64,000 nucleotides of DNA from Thermoleptolyngbya sichuanensis A183 (GTDB taxonomy: Bacteria > Cyanobacteriota > Cyanobacteriia > Elainellales > Elainellaceae): the NCBI RefSeq assembly GCF_013177315.1, contig NZ_CP053661.1, positions 4,836,001 through 4,900,000 on the forward strand, read 5' to 3'. Both the position numbers and the translations under genes were made by a program. This document shows positions 1-6,754 of the stretch, piece by piece (position 1 is the first letter of the stretch; every line of letters starts with the position of its first letter). The notes under the pieces are model-generated. The model saw only the letters and a list, made by a program, of their open reading frames with translations, had not been told where the DNA came from and made no database searches.

Positions 1-384
1 GATTAGACCCGCGCAGTGCAGCAGCGCCTCGCTGCATCGATCAAACAATTCCGGCGTAGCCAAACACCGCGCCCCGTCGTGTATCAGCACCCGCTCCGCA
101 ACGGCAGGAAGCTCTTGTAAGCCGTTATAGACTGACTCTTGCCGGGTTTTGCCACCAGGAATCAGGCGCACCGTCCGCCCCATGCCCAGCCCTGCGGCAA
201 TGTCCCGAAAGTCTTGCCACTCTTCGGGCTGGGCGACGATGCCGATCCAGTGAATCGACGGCGCAGCTTTAGCCGCCAGCAGCGTCCAGGCAATGATCGG
301 TTTGCCAAACAGCGGCAGCAGCAGCTTGTTTCGGCTTGCGCCCATGCGTTTGCCAGAGCCAGCGGCAGGAATCAGCAGATACAC
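1..384 (-). CDS. ispD: 2-C-methyl-D-erythritol 4-phosphate cytidylyltransferase (partial, C-terminus off the window)
   Basis: Reading the minus strand from a GTG at 382-384 gives 128 codons that stay open to the window edge. The protein begins MVYLLIPAAGSGKRMG, the nucleotide-binding loop of the MEP-pathway cytidylyltransferases, followed by KLLLPLFGKPIIAWTL and VLIHDGARC, both typical of IspD. The enzyme makes CDP-methylerythritol from MEP and CTP for isoprenoid synthesis. An AGGAGG ribosome-binding site lies 6 nt before the GTG and decides the start. The gene follows the isoaspartyl peptidase gene on the same strand after 13 bp, so co-transcription is likely. The family is about 230 aa, so roughly 100 residues are missing. 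Confidence 0.9.
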   Translation of the reverse strand, partial: MYLLIPAAGSGKRMGASRNKLLLPLFGKPIIAWTLLAAKAAPSIHWIGIVAQPEEWQDFRDIAAGLGMGRTVRLIPGGKTRQESVYNGLQELPAVAERVLIHDGARCLATPELFDRCSEALLHCAGLI

Positions 385-397
385 CAGCCACCTCCTG

Positions 398-1366
398 CTA
401 GGCGTGGGCAGGCGACGCGATGCCACCCGTCACCATCTCTTCGGGCAGATCGAGCGTATCACCCATGCGCGTGCCGTCATGATAGGCCGCCAGCAGGGTA
501 GGGCAGGTCTTGCCCCAGGCGATCGCCCCCGTGCGGTCTAGCCCAATGGCCCCAAAATCGCGCCGATTTTGCTCCGCCTCGATAAACGACCGCTCAAAGG
601 CTTGCAGCAGCGTTTGCCCATCAATCACGCGCACCACGATCCGCGCCGCCAGACACTCGTCGATAATGTCTTCGCCAATGCCCGTACAGCTTACAGCCGC
701 GTGGTGGGTGGCGTAGTTGCCCGCTGGCATCGCGGAATCGCTGACCCGCCCAATCCGCTCAAAGCCTTTGCCGCCCGTAGACGTACCCACCGCAAGCTGA
801 CCTTCGCCATCCAGCGCCACCACACCAATCGTGCCGCGACCCGCCTCCGACACTAGCTCTTTCTCGGCCACCACGCCCGCCATTTCTTTAGAAAAATTAT
901 GGTCGCGCTCCTGAATCCATTCCTTCAGGCGAATTTCCGTCAGCGGGTCGTAGGACGGCACGCCCAGTTCCCGCATCAGTTCCAGGGAACCATAGTCGGA
1001 TAAAACGCGATCGCTCCCATCCTGCAAAAACAGCGCCAAATCAATCGGGTGCTGCACCCGCGAAGTGTTGATCACGCCGCTAAACCGCTGTGCCGAGCCA
1101 TTCATCAGCGATGCGCTCATGCGAATTTGCCCGTCCGATTGCAGCACCGACCCCGTACCCGCGTTGAACCTGGGATCGTCCTCTAGCATCTGGCAGCCAC
1201 GCACCACTGCTGCTTGGGCACTCGCTCCCGCCAGCAGCATTCCATACACTTCTTCGATCACCCGGTAAAGCGACAGCCGCACGGCATCCGCCCCACCCTT
1301 ACTCCGGAGCGAACTGCCCGCCCCGCCATGAATGATTAGCTTGGGTTGAACCTGACCCATCAGCAT
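398..1366 (-). CDS. Isoaspartyl peptidase/L-asparaginase (type 2, Ntn-hydrolase)
   Basis: The 322-aa protein is a plant-type asparaginase/isoaspartyl dipeptidase. It starts with KLIIHGGAGSS, carries FNAGTGSV near residue 70, and has the autoprocessing site GRGTIGVVALD, where Thr179 would become the N-terminal nucleophile of the beta subunit. The STGGKGFERIGRVSDSAMPG-like stretch after it is the substrate-binding region. Family members cleave beta-aspartyl peptides and asparagine in the cytoplasm. A second Met at residue 3 is an equally possible start. It lies directly upstream of ispD. Confidence 0.93.
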   Translation of the reverse strand: MLMGQVQPKLIIHGGAGSSLRSKGGADAVRLSLYRVIEEVYGMLLAGASAQAAVVRGCQMLEDDPRFNAGTGSVLQSDGQIRMSASLMNGSAQRFSGVINTSRVQHPIDLALFLQDGSDRVLSDYGSLELMRELGVPSYDPLTEIRLKEWIQERDHNFSKEMAGVVAEKELVSEAGRGTIGVVALDGEGQLAVGTSTGGKGFERIGRVSDSAMPAGNYATHHAAVSCTGIGEDIIDECLAARIVVRVIDGQTLLQAFERSFIEAEQNRRDFGAIGLDRTGAIAWGKTCPTLLAAYHDGTRMGDTLDLPEEMVTGGIASPAHA

Positions 1367-1413
1367 AGAAAGCCCTTCTCCAGTAGTCCACAGTGAATGA
1401 AGCCCGCAAAACG

Positions 1414-1593
1414 CTACTGCCGACGCTGCGGCGTTTCGTCATCCCCCGATTTCGCCTGAGCGCGACGACGACGGCAGCGTTCGGAGCAATACTTGACCTC
1501 ATCCCAGCAATCTTCCCACTTTTTGCGCCATGTAAATGGCCGCTGGCATACCGGACAGAGTTTGCTGGGCAGGTCGGATTTGGAGCGAGGCAT
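1414..1593 (-). CDS. DUF2256 small zinc-ribbon-like protein
   Basis: A 59-aa reading starting [16 protein letters not shown] has [20 protein letters not shown] followed by [12 protein letters not shown]. Two CxxC-like pairs make a metal-binding core. This pattern matches the DUF2256 family, which often sits beside photolyase/cryptochrome-like genes; none is present here, and the molecular function is unknown. The frame is open 36 codons further upstream, but that part is encoded by a 21-bp tandem repeat and looks accidental, so the inner ATG is preferred. The C-terminal tail is very basic. Confidence 0.8.
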   Translation of the reverse strand: MPRSKSDLPSKLCPVCQRPFTWRKKWEDCWDEVKYCSERCRRRRAQAKSGDDETPQRRQ

Positions 1594-1599
1594 TTTGAA

Positions 1600-1641
1600 G
1601 GATGGTTTAAGGTTAAGAAAGGATGGTTTAAGGTTAAGAAA
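1600..1641. repeat. Perfect 21-bp tandem duplication
   Basis: Two identical head-to-tail 21-bp units, GGATGGTTTAAGGTTAAGAA plus one A, lie exactly between the DUF2256 start and the first recognisable codon of the vapC remnant. They look like a scar at a recombination or deletion junction. Confidence 0.9.
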
Positions 1642-1948
1642 TGAATTATGGTTCTCCGTCACCAGTGTTTGGGAAATGGCTGTTAAGGTTTCCATCGGCA
1701 AGCTGCTGCTACCAGAGCCTGTTGGTGATTATGTCTCTACACGCATGACTCAGCTTGGAGCAAGGTCATTAGAAATTACAGCCGCCCATGCGGTGCAGGC
1801 ATCCATGCTGCCGCTTCATCATTGTGATCCGTTTGACCGAATGCTGATTGCCCAAGCACAGCTAGAAGACCTGATGCTGGTTAGTGCAGATTCGATGTTT
1901 CAACAATACGAAGTTGCTTTAGTCTGGGCAGCGGTGGCAAGGGATTAG
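1640..1948 (+). pseudogene. VapC-like PIN-domain toxin, N-terminus deleted
   Basis: The frame gives [20 protein letters not shown], then HHCDPFDRMLIAQAQ, then LVSADSMFQQY. These are the middle and C-terminal thirds of a PIN-domain ribonuclease of the VapC type, including the conserved DPFDRML helix and an acidic residue near the C-terminus. The first 40-45 residues, which hold the first catalytic Asp (usually in LLDTH), are absent; homology starts at the edge of the 21-bp tandem repeat. No VapB antitoxin gene is next to it. Translation could begin at the Met at 1676 but the product would be inactive. The 3' end overlaps the end of the convergent cyclase gene by 4 bp. Confidence 0.75.
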
Positions 1949-2556
1949 GGATTTGGGGTGAGGCGATAGACCTGGAGCGTGAGGTTGGAGATGGTCATTG
2001 CGGTGGGTGGAGAAACGGGCAGGTGTTCTCTGGGGCGCTCGGTGCAGAGTTGGTGAACGGCGGCTTCGGTGAGCAGCACCTCATCGGTTTCTGCCAGGTC
2101 TTCGCCTAGCTTGGAAGCGAGGTTCATCTCTTCGCCGTAGACATCTTGATAGCACGACCCATCGGAGATCATGATCAGGTCGCCGTAGCCAATGCCAATG
2201 CTGACGTGTTTGTTAATCAGGGCAAGCTGGCGCATCATTTCACGAGACGCGGCGATCGCCCTCTCCACACTGGGGAACACCGCATATACATTATCCGCCT
2301 CTAGCTTAAACGGGCTGCCCTGGTGTGCTTCCACAATCGGCGCAACAATGCCACGCATCCGCTCAATTTCAGCCAGCGCGGCAATAATACCCTGCTCCTG
2401 CGACAAGCGCGAAAACCCAGAAGAATCCAGCACCAAAATCGCGTGGGTTTCCATAAACCGGGCGCGAATCTGGGCATCGATGTCAGCCGCGCGATCAGGG
2501 TATTGGTTGCGGGCTTGCAAAAGTCGCTCTAGCTCTACTTCAGTATCGGTGGACAT
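1945..2556 (-). CDS. Class III nucleotidyl cyclase-domain protein
   Basis: The 203-aa protein has an N-terminal helix followed by a cyclase homology domain: LVLDSSGFSRLSQEQG (first metal Asp), FKLEADNVYAVFPS (second metal Asp), and VYGEEMNLASKLGE, the equivalent of the conserved N-x-x-x-R helix. In the last of these Asn is kept but Arg is replaced by Lys. The metal ligands suggest possible catalysis, while the Arg-to-Lys change and absence of any sensor domain leave activity and substrate (ATP or GTP) open. It is a stand-alone gene on the minus strand, convergent with the vapC remnant. Confidence 0.75.
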   Translation of the reverse strand: MSTDTEVELERLLQARNQYPDRAADIDAQIRARFMETHAILVLDSSGFSRLSQEQGIIAALAEIERMRGIVAPIVEAHQGSPFKLEADNVYAVFPSVERAIAASREMMRQLALINKHVSIGIGYGDLIMISDGSCYQDVYGEEMNLASKLGEDLAETDEVLLTEAAVHQLCTERPREHLPVSPPTAMTISNLTLQVYRLTPNP

Positions 2557-2646
2557 AGTATTCAGTGAAGTATTCAGTGAACATTGGGTGAATGAGAAGG
2601 GTGGACGACGAGCAATTCTCTCAGATGGGCGACCGTCTTGCAGCCT

Positions 2647-3306
2647 TTATTCGTCTAGCAACTCGCCAAACCGCTGGCGATAGCGTTCCAGTTGTTCCTC
2701 TGGGGTTAGATACCGTCTTCCCTGTTCGCTATACCAATACAGCGCTTCCCGCACGACCGTTCCATCCTGGTAAGGGCTGCGGCCTATTCCCAACCCCACC
2801 TCCGGCATCCAGTAGGGTTCACCAATTTGCAACTGGTAAGCGCCGTCCTGCAATTTATACACCTCAAACGGCTGGTGCTGGTCGCGTCGCCAGTATTGGG
2901 GGTTATAGATGACGTAATACAACACGCCCAGCCGGGCATAGGTCGCCATTTTCGCATCGTATTCTCCACCTGGAGTCAGCGACACCACCTCCAGCGCCAG
3001 CATCGGGACAACGCCTGCCTCTTCCCACACCACATAGCTTTTGCGAGATTCCCCCGCTTTATGGCGTTCCACGCCGAGGCTGAGAAACCCGTCCGGCACG
3101 ACGGGTACCAGCGGCGAAACCCCCGTCGTGTGGTAGATCCCCATGTCTACCCCAAAGAACCAGTCGTTCCGCTCTGCCCAAATGAACTTGAGCAAAAACA
3201 GCAGGATATTGGGAATGAGATTCTGATCTTCGTTATCCACGGGCGTATCGTCTGAGCAGGGCAGCTCAGCGCTTGAAGGTAGGTGGAGCCAGCGATCAGT
3301 CACCAT
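2647..3306 (-). CDS. Uma2 family (DUF820) restriction-endonuclease-fold protein
   Basis: The 219-aa protein has VVPDGFLSLGV, then VPMLALEVVS and GGEYDAKMATYARLGV, which together form the PD-(D/E)xK active site of Uma2/DUF820 proteins (Asp, Glu and Lys are all present). The C-terminal RYLTPEEQLERYRQRFGELL helix is also typical. These proteins are greatly expanded in cyanobacteria and their role is not settled; mobility-related or repair nuclease functions have been proposed. It reads alone. Confidence 0.87.
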   Translation of the reverse strand: MVTDRWLHLPSSAELPCSDDTPVDNEDQNLIPNILLFLLKFIWAERNDWFFGVDMGIYHTTGVSPLVPVVPDGFLSLGVERHKAGESRKSYVVWEEAGVVPMLALEVVSLTPGGEYDAKMATYARLGVLYYVIYNPQYWRRDQHQPFEVYKLQDGAYQLQIGEPYWMPEVGLGIGRSPYQDGTVVREALYWYSEQGRRYLTPEEQLERYRQRFGELLDE

Positions 3307-3590
3307 TGCGGCAGCTCACGGGAATTCAAAGGATTCGTCTATTTTATTGCAGGGGTTAGAGGTCAGGTTCAGGAGGAAAAGTGAGCCTGGATCTCGACTG
3401 ATCTCATCTCTCTTACATAACAAGGCTACCCATGAAATGATGGAAAGTCTTACATCGCGTTGAGTTGGCTGTCCAAACTCTAAAAAATTGTCAAATTGTC
3501 AAAAATTGTCAAATCGCCAATATTTCCAGAACTGCTGGAAACCTTGCAAACGCTTGACTGTCCAACCAAAATCGCAAATCCAAAATCGCA
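3307..3590. other. Intergenic stretch with short AT-rich repeats
   Basis: No gene seen. It contains three close copies of AAATTGTC (about 3484-3514) and CAAAATCGCAAATCCAAAATCG at its right end, a heptamer-rich motif that recurs near 5590, 11210, 11410 and 25020. It runs into the MITE copy at 3591. Confidence 0.6.
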
Positions 3591-3682
3591 CAGGACTTAC
3601 GCACTTGCGATAAGTTTGCTGGGTTTTGGGCGATTTCTCGCGGGCTGCGCCCGCGAGAAATCGCCCAACTGCGTAAGTCCTA
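3591..3682 (+). repeat. MITE family copy 1 (92 bp)
   Basis: Ends are CAGGACTTACGCA and TGCGTAAGTCCTA, an inverted repeat. Inside is a long hairpin, GGCGATTTCTCGCGGGC pairing with GCCCGCGAGAAATCGCC. It lies 6 bp beyond the comF stop codon, where the hairpin could also end comF transcription. Target duplication is imperfect here. See the other copies at 4447, 20560, 48868, 51711 and 63388. Confidence 0.9.
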
Positions 3683-3688
3683 TCGATA

Positions 3689-4363
3689 TCAGTCGTCGCC
3701 AAATCGCGGAGAAGCCAGCGCCACCAGCCCATACACGCGAATGCCTCGTGCTTCCAGGCAGGCAGCAGCGTTCCGCGCCGTGGCTCCGGTGGTGTAGATA
3801 TCGTCGAGCAGCAGCACCGGGCGGCGGGGCGATCGCCCAAAAGCAGGGCCCACCTGAAACGCACCAGCCACATTTTGCGATCGCTCCTCCACGCTCAGCC
3901 CAAACTGTGGGGTCGTCGCCCGCACGCGCACCAGCCCGCGACGCTCCAGCGGCAGCCGGGTGATCTGACAAAAGGATGCAGCCAGCAGTTCTGCTTGGTT
4001 AAACCCGCGCTGCTTTTGCTTGTCGGCGTGCATTGGAATCGGCACCACGATCAGCGGCGTTTTTCCATGTACGGAATGCAGCCAGGCGCGACCCATTGCG
4101 TGACCGAGCGGCCGCGCCAGTTCGGGATGGTTGTTGTATTTCAGCGTGGCGATCGCCTGCTTGAGCGTGCCCTGATACTTGCCCCAGGAAAACACAGGCA
4201 GCGGCGGCCGCCATTCGGTTGTGGGCTGAGGTATTTGGCAGTGCGTCAGGCGGCGATCGCAGTCAATGCACAACGGAGGCGCGGGCGATCGCCCATCTGT
4301 GCGTCCGCACATCGGACAACAGGGCTGCAAAACCAAATTCAACAAGGGCTGGAGCAAATTCAT
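3689..4363 (-). CDS. comF: ComF family phosphoribosyltransferase-like protein
   Basis: The 224-aa protein has an N-terminal zinc-finger pair (CCPMC at about 15-19 and CIDC at about 32-35), a central FSWGKYQGTLKQAIATLKY segment and the PRPP-binding loop VLLLDDIYTTGAT. This order defines ComF, required for DNA uptake in competent bacteria; many cyanobacteria keep it together with type IV pili. The reaction is unknown. It is a single gene on the minus strand with a MITE immediately downstream. Confidence 0.9.
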   Translation of the reverse strand: MNLLQPLLNLVLQPCCPMCGRTDGRSPAPPLCIDCDRRLTHCQIPQPTTEWRPPLPVFSWGKYQGTLKQAIATLKYNNHPELARPLGHAMGRAWLHSVHGKTPLIVVPIPMHADKQKQRGFNQAELLAASFCQITRLPLERRGLVRVRATTPQFGLSVEERSQNVAGAFQVGPAFGRSPRRPVLLLDDIYTTGATARNAAACLEARGIRVYGLVALASPRFGDD

Positions 4364-4446
4364 TCATCCGTCTCAGCAAAAATCGCGGGAATCAAAAGCA
4401 TTCAGGCTCAACCAAGAGTTCAGACCCAACTCAGACCCAACTATGA

Positions 4447-4538
4447 CAGGACTTACGCACTTGCAATAAGCTCTTTGGATTTTGGACAATTTCTCGCGGG
4501 CGCAGTCTACGAGAAATTGTCCAACTACGTCAGTCCTA
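4447..4538 (+). repeat. MITE family copy 2 (92 bp)
   Basis: Same ends and size as copy 1. The stem is GACAATTTCTCG... with ...CGAGAAATTGTC, so the base pairs at the stem foot differ from copy 1 on both arms together. Flanks TATGA and AATGA agree at 4 of 5 positions. Confidence 0.88.
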
Positions 4539-4857
4539 AATGATTCCTCCATTTAGAATTCCCGCTGGGCGGATCCAGAACCTTGCCCAACCTAAAGACT
4601 TTGCAAACAGAAATTTGTCGAGCCTAGGGGATGCGTTATGCTAGTAATCCCTCCATAGAGAAAACGAGTCGGCAGTGGGCCAGCCGCAATGTAGCAGCAG
4701 ACTTCTTTTTGCAATGAATTGCAAGTTGCAACGAATTGCAACGATTTAGTCAGTGACAATTAATAAATTTCTGGTTCCACCCCAAGCCGCCCGACTTACT
4801 ATGAGGATGTCCACCTTTAGCTGATGAGTCGATAGCATCTTTAAAATTCACTTGCCC
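4539..4857. other. infC upstream region
   Basis: No gene seen in 319 bp. It contains a run of related TTGCAA/GAATTGCAA words (about 4710-4745) and AT-rich DNA (CAATTAATAAATTTC near 4757) that could hold the infC promoter. No autoregulatory leader could be recognised with confidence. Confidence 0.4.
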
Positions 4858-5385
4858 ATGGCGCTGAACAAACCCACTCGCGATTTGCCCACGATTAACG
4901 AACGCATTCGTTTCCCAAAAATTCGAGTCATTGACACCGATGGCGGTCAGTTGGGGATTATGACCCCCCGCGACGCGCTCAAGCTGGCCGAAGAAAAAGA
5001 GCTTGACTTAGTGATGCTGAGCGACAAAGCCGACCCGCCCGTGTGTCGGATTATGGACTATGGCAAGTTCAAGTTTGAGCAGGAAAAAAAGGCACGCGAG
5101 GCCCGCAAAAAGCAGCACACGTCCGACGTGAAAGAGCTGAAGATGCGCTATAAGATTGAAGAACACGACTATCGTGTGTGCGTCAATCGGGCAGAGCGCT
5201 TTTTGCAATCGGGCGACAAGGTAAAGGCAACGATTCGCTTTCAGGGTCGGGAGATTCAGCATAAGGATCTCGCAGAAACGCTGCTCAAGAAGTTGGCAAC
5301 CGATTTACAAACCGTTGCCGAGGTGCAGCAAGAACCCAAGCAGGAAGGCCGCAACATGACCATGCTGCTGTCTCCCAAGAAATAG
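4858..5385 (+). CDS. infC: Translation initiation factor IF-3
   Basis: About 175 aa, full length for the family. [20 protein letters not shown] opens the N-domain, [17 protein letters not shown] is the linker-proximal signature, and [20 protein letters not shown] lies in the C-domain that binds the 30S subunit. IF-3 monitors start-codon selection and keeps subunits apart. I chose the ATG at 4858; an in-frame TTG at 4852 is possible, and unusual infC starts are known in other bacteria. rpmI and rplT do not follow, so infC stands alone here with its own terminator-like hairpin. Confidence 0.95.
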   Translation: MALNKPTRDLPTINERIRFPKIRVIDTDGGQLGIMTPRDALKLAEEKELDLVMLSDKADPPVCRIMDYGKFKFEQEKKAREARKKQHTSDVKELKMRYKIEEHDYRVCVNRAERFLQSGDKVKATIRFQGREIQHKDLAETLLKKLATDLQTVAEVQQEPKQEGRNMTMLLSPKK

Positions 5386-5438
5386 CGCCCCGCTGCTTGC
5401 TGCGGCTTTTGAACACCTAGACTGGCTACCGCCTAGCC

Positions 5439-5489
5439 CCCCCCTGTATGGCTAGTGTCTCTATGGCTAGCACCTGTACAGGGGGGTTT
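5439..5489 (+). terminator. Hairpin after infC
   Basis: CCCCCCTGTA (5439-5448) pairs with TACAGGGGGG (5477-5486) around a 28-nt loop, followed by a short TTTA. The T tract is weak, so this is a probable rather than certain rho-independent terminator. Confidence 0.6.
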
Positions 5490-5653
5490 AGCGTTGGAAC
5501 AAGCGCCTTGAAACAGGAGGGATGGGTTAACCCGTTCTCCTCAGGGGCACTATGAATGAGATGGCTGGAAGCCCTGTAACGCTCGACTAGCAATCCAAAA
5601 TCGCCAATCTAAAATCGCTAATCCAGAATCGATCCAGTCCTCCGGCCCCAGCC

Positions 5654-6157
5654 TTATGATCCTGCACAGGTCGGGCTGGCCAAGTCGGGCATTTCACCCG
5701 GCGGCCCTTCACAAATACTGGAGACGGTGTTGGCGTTTCCGTCTAGGTCAGGCATGAGCCACACTTTACCTGCAAATCCCCGCGCCTGGCCAACGGGTAG
5801 GGCCAGGGTGATGGCTTTGGATGCCATGCCGCTACCGTTGGGTGCAGAGCTATATATGTAGTTTTTGGAATTGGAAATACTCAGTTCCAATTGTGAGAGC
5901 GTGGCAAACGCGCTTTTTTCCAGGAAATAGGCTTGCTGCGCCCGATTGATCGAGCCGACGTAGGTGCGGGCCTCAGCATGGCGGGCATTGTTGACCTGGC
6001 TGACAAACGAGGGCAGGGCGATCGCCGACAAGATGCCAGCAATGACCAAAACAACCAGCAGCTCGATCAGCGTGAACCCCGAATCCTGCGGGCGATCGCC
6101 CGTTATGCCAGCGCGAAACAGCAAATAGCAGAGTTTCATATGTCGTTCAGGCTTCAT
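5654..6157 (-). CDS. Type IV pilin-like protein (G/H family)
   Basis: The protein has a short leader, then the prepilin cleavage motif DSG|FTLIELLVVLVIAGILS with Glu at +5, then a hydrophobic helix and a globular domain with ARTYVGSINRAQQAYFLEKS, a signature of cyanobacterial pilin-like G/H proteins. It would be processed by PilD and assembled by the type IV pilus/pseudopilus machinery. A CSSICEG...TCAGS-like C-terminus offers a Cys pair that could form a disulfide loop. The start is uncertain: ATGs at 6184, 6157 and 6139 are all in frame. I chose 6157 because of an upstream CAGGG. Confidence 0.88.
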   Translation of the reverse strand: MKPERHMKLCYLLFRAGITGDRPQDSGFTLIELLVVLVIAGILSAIALPSFVSQVNNARHAEARTYVGSINRAQQAYFLEKSAFATLSQLELSISNSKNYIYSSAPNGSGMASKAITLALPVGQARGFAGKVWLMPDLDGNANTVSSICEGPPGEMPDLASPTCAGS

Positions 6158-6425
6158 AAGCGACCCTGGAGAGTTTGTCACCACGACAGTTCAATCTCCG
6201 GGAAAACTCGGTTTTTAGCCGGACGAAATTTACAGAAACCTGCTTTTCTTTACTAAAGCTTTAAAACTCTCTCTAGAGCGAATCCGGTTCTTGACCGCGG
6301 CTTGCCCCTCTCGCTCTAACGTAAAGCCGCCGCACAGCAGCCTGCACGACGGTTTCCGCAAATATTCGGATGCAGCGAGTTAGCAACCCCAAGCCTCAGA
6401 AAACTTAGCTCAGGGCAAGCTCAGC

Positions 6426-6593
6426 CTAGCAGCCGCAGCCCGCGTGGCCACAGTCGCCATGCCCGTTGGGGTGTCCATCGGCACAGGCTTCGCTGCAATA
6501 ATACTTGCCGTCTTTTTGAATGGCCTCTTCCAGGCTGACGATGCACAGGCAAGATTCACAGGCACATTTCATTTGAGTCACAGTTGTAGTCAT
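6426..6593 (-). CDS. smtA: Bacterial metallothionein SmtA
   Basis: A 55-aa protein, MTTTVTQMKCACESCLC followed by YYCSEACADGHPNGHGDCGH and AGCGC, with nine Cys and three His. It matches cyanobacterial SmtA/BmtA along its length, including the CACxxCLC opening, the YYCSEACADGH zinc-finger-like core and the GHAGCGC end. The protein sequesters zinc and cadmium in the cytoplasm. A strong AAAGGAG lies 11 nt before the ATG. It is a single gene on the minus strand with an SmtB-type operator about 107 bp upstream of the start codon. Confidence 0.95.
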   Translation of the reverse strand: MTTTVTQMKCACESCLCIVSLEEAIQKDGKYYCSEACADGHPNGHGDCGHAGCGC

Positions 6594-6699
6594 GACCGGG
6601 TTTCTCCTTTCGTCAAATAATCAGTCAACTTATCAAACGAGGTTTTGCGATTGAGCGAGGGCAGTGTCCCTGCGCGTCTCTAAAAACAAGAATAACATA

Positions 6700-6713
6700 T
6701 GAACAGGTATTCA
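6700..6713. promoter_or_regulatory. SmtB/ArsR-type metal-responsive operator upstream of smtA
   Basis: TGAACAGGTATTCA fits the 12-2-12 TGAA-N6-TTCA inverted repeat bound by zinc sensors of the SmtB family; the wider stretch ATATGAACAGGTATTCAGATAT closely resembles the smt operator of unicellular cyanobacteria. Its position upstream of smtA implies repression relieved by zinc. No smtB gene is divergent from smtA in this window, so the regulator would act from elsewhere. Confidence 0.75.
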
Positions 6714-6754
6714 GATATTTTCTGAAAAACTTGAGGCGATCGCCCAAGGCGCTT

